A DNA stretch of 64,000 bases from Congeria kusceri (taxonomy: Eukaryota; Mollusca; Bivalvia; Myida; Dreissenidae), in the NCBI GenBank assembly GCA_027627225.1, contig JAPFQT010000153.1, positions 302,501 to 366,500 on the forward strand, read 5' to 3'. This document shows, piece after piece, positions 59,151-64,000 of this stretch. The notes under the pieces are model-generated. The model did not search any database and was not told where the DNA came from. It saw only the letters and a program-made list of their open reading frames with translations. Made by a program: the position numbers and the translations under genes. The stretch's first letter is position 1, and each line of letters begins with the position of its first letter.

Positions 59151-61518
59151 CTTATATATCGTGGGCTCAGTGCAAAACGGTCGTAACTGACATTTTTTAC
59201 AAAAATGACTTTATTGCTTATTTTGTATTGATTTACCAATATTGATAACCTGTCAAAATATTCTACCTTTAATGAAAAACATTAATTGTCATATCTGAAA
59301 ATGTAATTTTTTTTTTTTAGCGCAAAACGGTCGTAACTGCAGTTACGACTGTTTTGCACACAAATAAAATTACAAACAATCTGTAAGAAGGTGGTTATTT
59401 TATATGAGGAATTACATAATATCACAGATTGCATCATTTTATCTGTGTTTTATAAACTTTATACTAATAACTGAGCGGTATAAAAGAAAAAAACTAATGT
59501 AAAGGGGAATTAATTATAACATTCTACTATGTAGAGATATAATAAGACATAAAAACATAGAATCGACCTGTTATGTTTCTTGGCTGACATTGCTGGGTGA
59601 TTCATGGAGTTTAGGCATGTTTGTTAAATTTATATCAATTATTTTTATTATTTTATGCATGTTTTCTTTAAATTTTCTTTAAAAACAATTATTGTGTATG
59701 GTTTTCAAAGTCACAGTGCATGCATGAACACGGTCCTATTTTATTGTGAAAAATTTGTCAGTGCCAAAAAAAACTGTTTGGTGTTGATTACTGATGCAAC
59801 TATGATTTTAATATTGGTGATTTTGTCAGTATTTTGCAACATATATTGGTCTAAGTTGTACATATTGAATTAAACAGAAATATTATATAAAGTACATCAC
59901 TTTGTGTGTAATACAGATATTTTAAAAATATTATTGTTATACAAAAAAAATCTAACATTAAAAAAAGGTTAACAATGGTAAATAACATTGGGAAGCTAAC
60001 TTGATAATACATCCCAAAGCTAATACATACTATGTTTACAAACTTTATCTGCATTTAAAATTAAACAGTGTTAAAAATACATATTTTTCATTTTGAAATG
60101 TTTTTAAAAATGGCAAAATATGACTTCATTTGAACATGTTTTTGGAAATACAAAATAATAATAGTAAAGAGAACTACTTGTATAATAATTGTTCAGTGTT
60201 AAACTTAACACAAGGATGTATTTAAAAGTAAACACTGGCGAATTTGAGCTACAAGCTTGCCACAACCTGTCCGTAGTCGTTTAGATCTTGTACACATGGC
60301 GATCTATGTCGCAGTAATGTCTTCTTAATATGTCTTTTAAAATTCACGCCGCTTCTTGGCAACTTTTTTTTCATACGCGTTTTGAAGACATGTCAAAGGA
60401 CTCTTCCTCACTCTTGAACACATTCCGTAGACTTCGCAATGTCTTCCCTTGTCATTGCGTTTCGCTGTATATTATAGTACCAGACTGACAAAGTCAAGCA
60501 CAACCAAGCACTATTGTAATTCATATAACTGTGATCAAAAATTTAGTACATGCATATTGTACCAACAACAGATTATACAAAATTTAGGAAACATGTTTAA
60601 TTCTCAATCATAAAAATATTAATACAAAAATAAACTAGAAAGCACTCTGAGAGCCCGGACCATTGCCAGGACAGTTTAATACCCCCACAAGTGCAACTCA
60701 CGTTTACAGCATGATGAGGGAATTTGTCCGTTAAATAAAGGATCTTTTAAATTCTGGATCAATACAGTAATCTAGATCACCAATAAATGTAATCATTTGT
60801 TCACTTGCCCATATACAACCTTCCATGAAAAAATCAAATTACAAACAGACCAACAAACCAACAATGGCCAAACATAACATTTTTTGTGGAGGTACTAACA
60901 GTTCATTGGAATTGCTTTTCACTTTTAAATAATCATATAATAATGTCATATTGTGTCATTCTGTCTTTATATATGTTACTGCTCACTGATCGATATTCAT
61001 ATTATGTTTAAAATAGTTAAAATGTTGTGTCAATATATGCAAAATTTGTACATAATTGCATGTAACAGCTGTTTATTAATGAAAGTCATAAATGCTCATC
61101 GGGGTATGTTCATATACCAGGTTTTTTCCACCAAATTCAATAAAAATATTCATAGATTATATTTTCAATATAAACTAGAAAGAAATAATAATAAAAAACA
61201 TCAATGATTTTGATATGTGAAGGCAAAAATCTAATTCATTTTTCAGATACAACCGTTTTGCACAAAAAAATAATTCGAACATTTAACAATTTTTAGCGCA
61301 AAACGGTCGTAACTGGATCTTTTTTAAATATCTCAGTAACAATCATAACAACAAATATAAACTGATGTTTACTTCAAATTAATACAAAAACCATACTTCA
61401 TGCAAAAGTTTATGTCTGTATTGATAAAAACAAACGTTTTTATTAGTTTCTCTGTTCTCCTGAAAACTTTTCAAAAAGTCAGTTACGACCGTTTTGCTCT
61501 AAGCCCGCGATATATAAG
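59151..61518. mobile_element. 2.37-kb DNA transposon with 41-bp TIRs
   Basis: TIRs 59151-59191 and 61478-61518 match at 38 of 41 positions (CTTATATATCG, GGGCT, GCAAAACGGTCGTAACTGAC). The core GCAAAACGGTCGTAACTG recurs inside at 59321 and 61297, and inverted at 59339 and 61248 in part. Flanking TATA could be the target duplication. A minus-strand stretch at about 60240-60450 reads KKKLPRSGVNFKRHIKKTLL in one frame and may be the remnant of a coding exon. No catalytic motif found, so superfamily unknown. Confidence 0.7.
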
Positions 61519-62098
61519 TTGTTCCGATCAACGGATTTGTCTTTATTCAGAGACAAAAAAGGACTTGTGATTATAAATGGAATAATGTTTGTTTAAGGGA
61601 ATTCCAAAAGACACTATTTTAAAAACTATGACCTATACACGAAACTGCCGAATACATTTATAAACAATTGTATGAGAATGTTTGAGGTCTACATTAGGAT
61701 TCTCTACCCAGCGTCTCGTGTTCATTTTTATGTTGCCGATTATTACGCTGCCCATGTATGTATAATGTTCCTAGCTACTAGTTTAAAGCTTTTTAGGCAT
61801 GTATAACTATTGCCAAAATTATAGTTTGTTATATAGGTCAATAAAACATCACTTATTATATAATAGTCAAGTCAATTTTATTTGGCATATACACAACATA
61901 ACATAATCTTTACAGATCTTTACAGCACAATTCATACTCATAGCATATTACATAAAGTTAGCGTGAGAAGAATGGAAAACATGGAATAATTTGAGAAGGA
62001 TATAAGATAAAATGTACACACACGGTAGTGCAAACAACAATGTTGTAAAATATTTAAAATATGATTTATATGACGTTTTATATGAAGTTTATTGAGTA

Positions 62099-62772
62099 CA
62101 GTAAAACCCCGCTAATACGATAAGTTGGGGTCTTTATAGCGGAGTGGTCGTATTATCGAGGTACGGCAGATCACCGAGTCAGTACATGCATACGTCTGTA
62201 TAATTTAAGTTTTACTGAAAATAATGAATACTGAAGACAAAATGTCCGATTTGTTTTCAATAAATACATTTTATTGAATATAAGTTATGTAACTTATATT
62301 ATTAATATGAACTTAACATTAAGTCGCAAATTAATTAAAACTTTATTTGACTAAGTCCATTTAAGGTTCAGCATTTATCAGTGTTACCCACTGGCTGTCA
62401 GCCAGTGTCAATTAACGTAATCTAATACACAGTCGATTTGTTAATCCATTATCAAAACATTTGTACCATTGTGTTTCTCACTCTCCTTTTATACCGCTTT
62501 AGCAGTTGGTTATTTCCACGACATATGTTGTTAATTGATGATGTTAAGTGTCAAAGACCAAATGACACTGGTCGCAATAACGGGGTTATTTTGAGAAGTA
62601 TTTGGTACTTTCGGTCTGGGATTAGTGGTCGCAATACGGAAAAGCGGAGTGCCCGTAAAATCGGGTTTTTGGGACCATTTAAATATATAAGAAAACAATT
62701 GGGTCTTTTAAAAGTGTCCGCTTTAGCGGGGTGGTCGTAAAATCGAGGTGGTCGTAAAGCGGGGTTTTGGTG
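62099..62772. mobile_element. pogo-like Tc1/mariner MITE
   Basis: The left end CAGTAAAACCCCGCTAATAC and the right end GTAAAGCGGGGTTTTGGTG are inverted, with TA on both sides (62097-62098 and 62773-62774). Subterminal GGTCGTAAAATCGAGGTGG-type phrases repeat on both sides. 674 bp, non-coding; the 100-codon frame inside shows no transposase motif. TA duplication and end sequence are those of pogo-group elements. Confidence 0.75.
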
Positions 62773-63173
62773 TATCTATTTTAAATGTTAGATTTGAATT
62801 AAAATATGCATAAGTTAGATATGCTTCAAGTCAAAATTTAGTCAAAACTAAAAATTAAAATCTGCTTAAGTTATGAGATGGTTCAAGTCAAAATTTGGTC
62901 AAAACTTCATACTAAGTTAGCAGTTTACAAAATGACGAATGATCAATTAAAACATACAGCTAAATACAATGCGAGTGTTTGCAACAGAAATTAAAAAAAA
63001 CAACAAGAACAAATGAAACCAAGAACAGTTAAATACTATGCTTTAAACAAATGTATTAACAGAAGATAGTTCTTTCAATCATTCATTAGCTATATAGCAT
63101 TGCGCTTTCGGTTATTCCAATGCGCTTTCGGTTTTTGAACCGAAAGCACGCGCTTTCGGTTATTCTAGTAACC

Positions 63174-64000
63174 CCCGCCATCTTGTTTTCTTCAAATTCT
63201 TGACCGGCTTTTAATTGTGTTGTTAAGTCCGAATAATTAACATAGAAAACACTTTATACGTATAAGTATTCAATTTCAGAACACTCCTAACAGTACATCT
63301 TTTGTTGGTTTACATTTTAACGCGCATCTACGATTTAAATCAGCTTAAATTGCTTGCGAAATCACGTGCGTTTAAATGTCGTGACTGTGTTAACTGTTGT
63401 TTACATAATAACACCTATGCACACGCTATTTTTAGAAAAATGAATTTCGGAGAACTGAACGCACTTTCCCTTTCAATATGTACTTTTATCATAAATATAT
63501 TTAAAGCTAGCAGTGTGTGTTAACTTCTTGATTTAAAAGCTGACCATCATTCAACGACTACGTGTATCCAATTGTATTTAAACTTAAATAAATTAAGAAA
63601 CACGGATTCTTCGTTGTCTATGAATATACACAGTAGCATAGTAGACTGTCGTATAGTAAACACGCTGCCATGATAATGCCTTGAGTCAAAAAAAATTGCA
63701 ATTTAAGTTGCTTAACTAGATCTAATCCACGGCACATTTGATCGTAATCCAAGATGGCACTGGAATGTTTATTACTAATCCAGATTACTACGCATTATAG
63801 AGAAAATAGTGCGGACCTAATATTGTAAATATCGTGTTGAAAATCATCTGAATAAAAATCAAACGTAAATAATATTCAAATAGCATTTAAATTAAATAAA
63901 AACAAAATTTGTTTGTTTTCGGTGTGATAACGCGTGATATCGTCACCGGAAAGACAATATACATATTTTCACTCGCGCAAGCGCTCGTGAAAATATTAAT
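63174..64000. other. Intergenic with a terminal hairpin
   Basis: Nothing coding recognised. TATTTTCACTCG and CTCGTGAAAATA at 63965-63997 form a hairpin, similar to one near 49290. Confidence 0.45.

Larger units (their letters stand above)
57888..63173. mobile_element. Possible 5.3-kb element with GGTTACTAGAATAACCGAAA ends
   Basis: The 25 bases from GGTTACTAGAATAACCG to AAAGCGCG at 57888 are exactly inverted at 63149-63173. Both ends also share CATTGGAATAACCGAAAG further in; the right end has an extra hairpin (AACCGAAAGC/GCTTTCGGTT). The space between holds two other elements. The interior carries no recognised transposase, so it may be two solo repeats in opposite orientation. Confidence 0.35.

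Noticed and set aside
62438..62740. 100-codon frame as a transposase
   Set aside because: No DDE or HTH motif; it overlaps the right end of a non-coding pogo-like element.

Overview
The window is nuclear DNA from an animal, most likely a bivalve mollusc. It is AT-rich, introns and splice sites are visible, and almost every recognisable reading frame belongs to a transposable element. Several dispersed repeats are ones I associate, from memory, with bivalve genomes. One hairpin-rich, TIR-bounded family with eleven copies here is one I associate with Dreissena (zebra and quagga mussels). That assignment is inference; I could not search a database.

Layout. 808-5578 is a decayed LTR element with gag and protease remains and no recognisable reverse transcriptase. 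9.3-9.9 kb is a 141-bp tandem repeat. About 10.7-14.35 kb is a degenerate DIRS-like retroelement on the minus strand, carrying a tyrosine recombinase. 16.5-20.0 kb is a small TIR element split by a minus-strand Ty3/gypsy-type LTR element with a clean 5-bp target duplication. 21.2-24.5 kb holds my reconstruction of a host gene: three minus-strand exons coding for a secreted 96-residue, 12-cysteine protein, with a TAG microsatellite in one intron and two hairpin elements in the other. 28.18-32.66 kb is a two-gene DNA transposon that looks like ISL2EU. It has a THAP-type exon on the minus strand and an accessory-protein start on the plus strand, and its DDE transposase exon has been turned round between 184-bp inverted repeats. 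33.5-34.3 kb is a bivalve-type dispersed repeat. 42.5-45.3 kb has a possible last exon, a 74-bp satellite and a 62-bp satellite, each satellite next to half of a hairpin element. 47.45-47.82 kb is the last exon of a gene resembling RITA1. From 54.7 kb to the end are nested TIR elements, including a 2.37-kb element with 41-bp TIRs and a pogo-like element with TA target duplications.

There is no operon-like organisation. The biology is layered transposon insertion and decay around two or three small host gene fragments. No CRISPR array and no rRNA gene were seen. The tRNA-like segments look like parts of repeats, not working tRNA genes.
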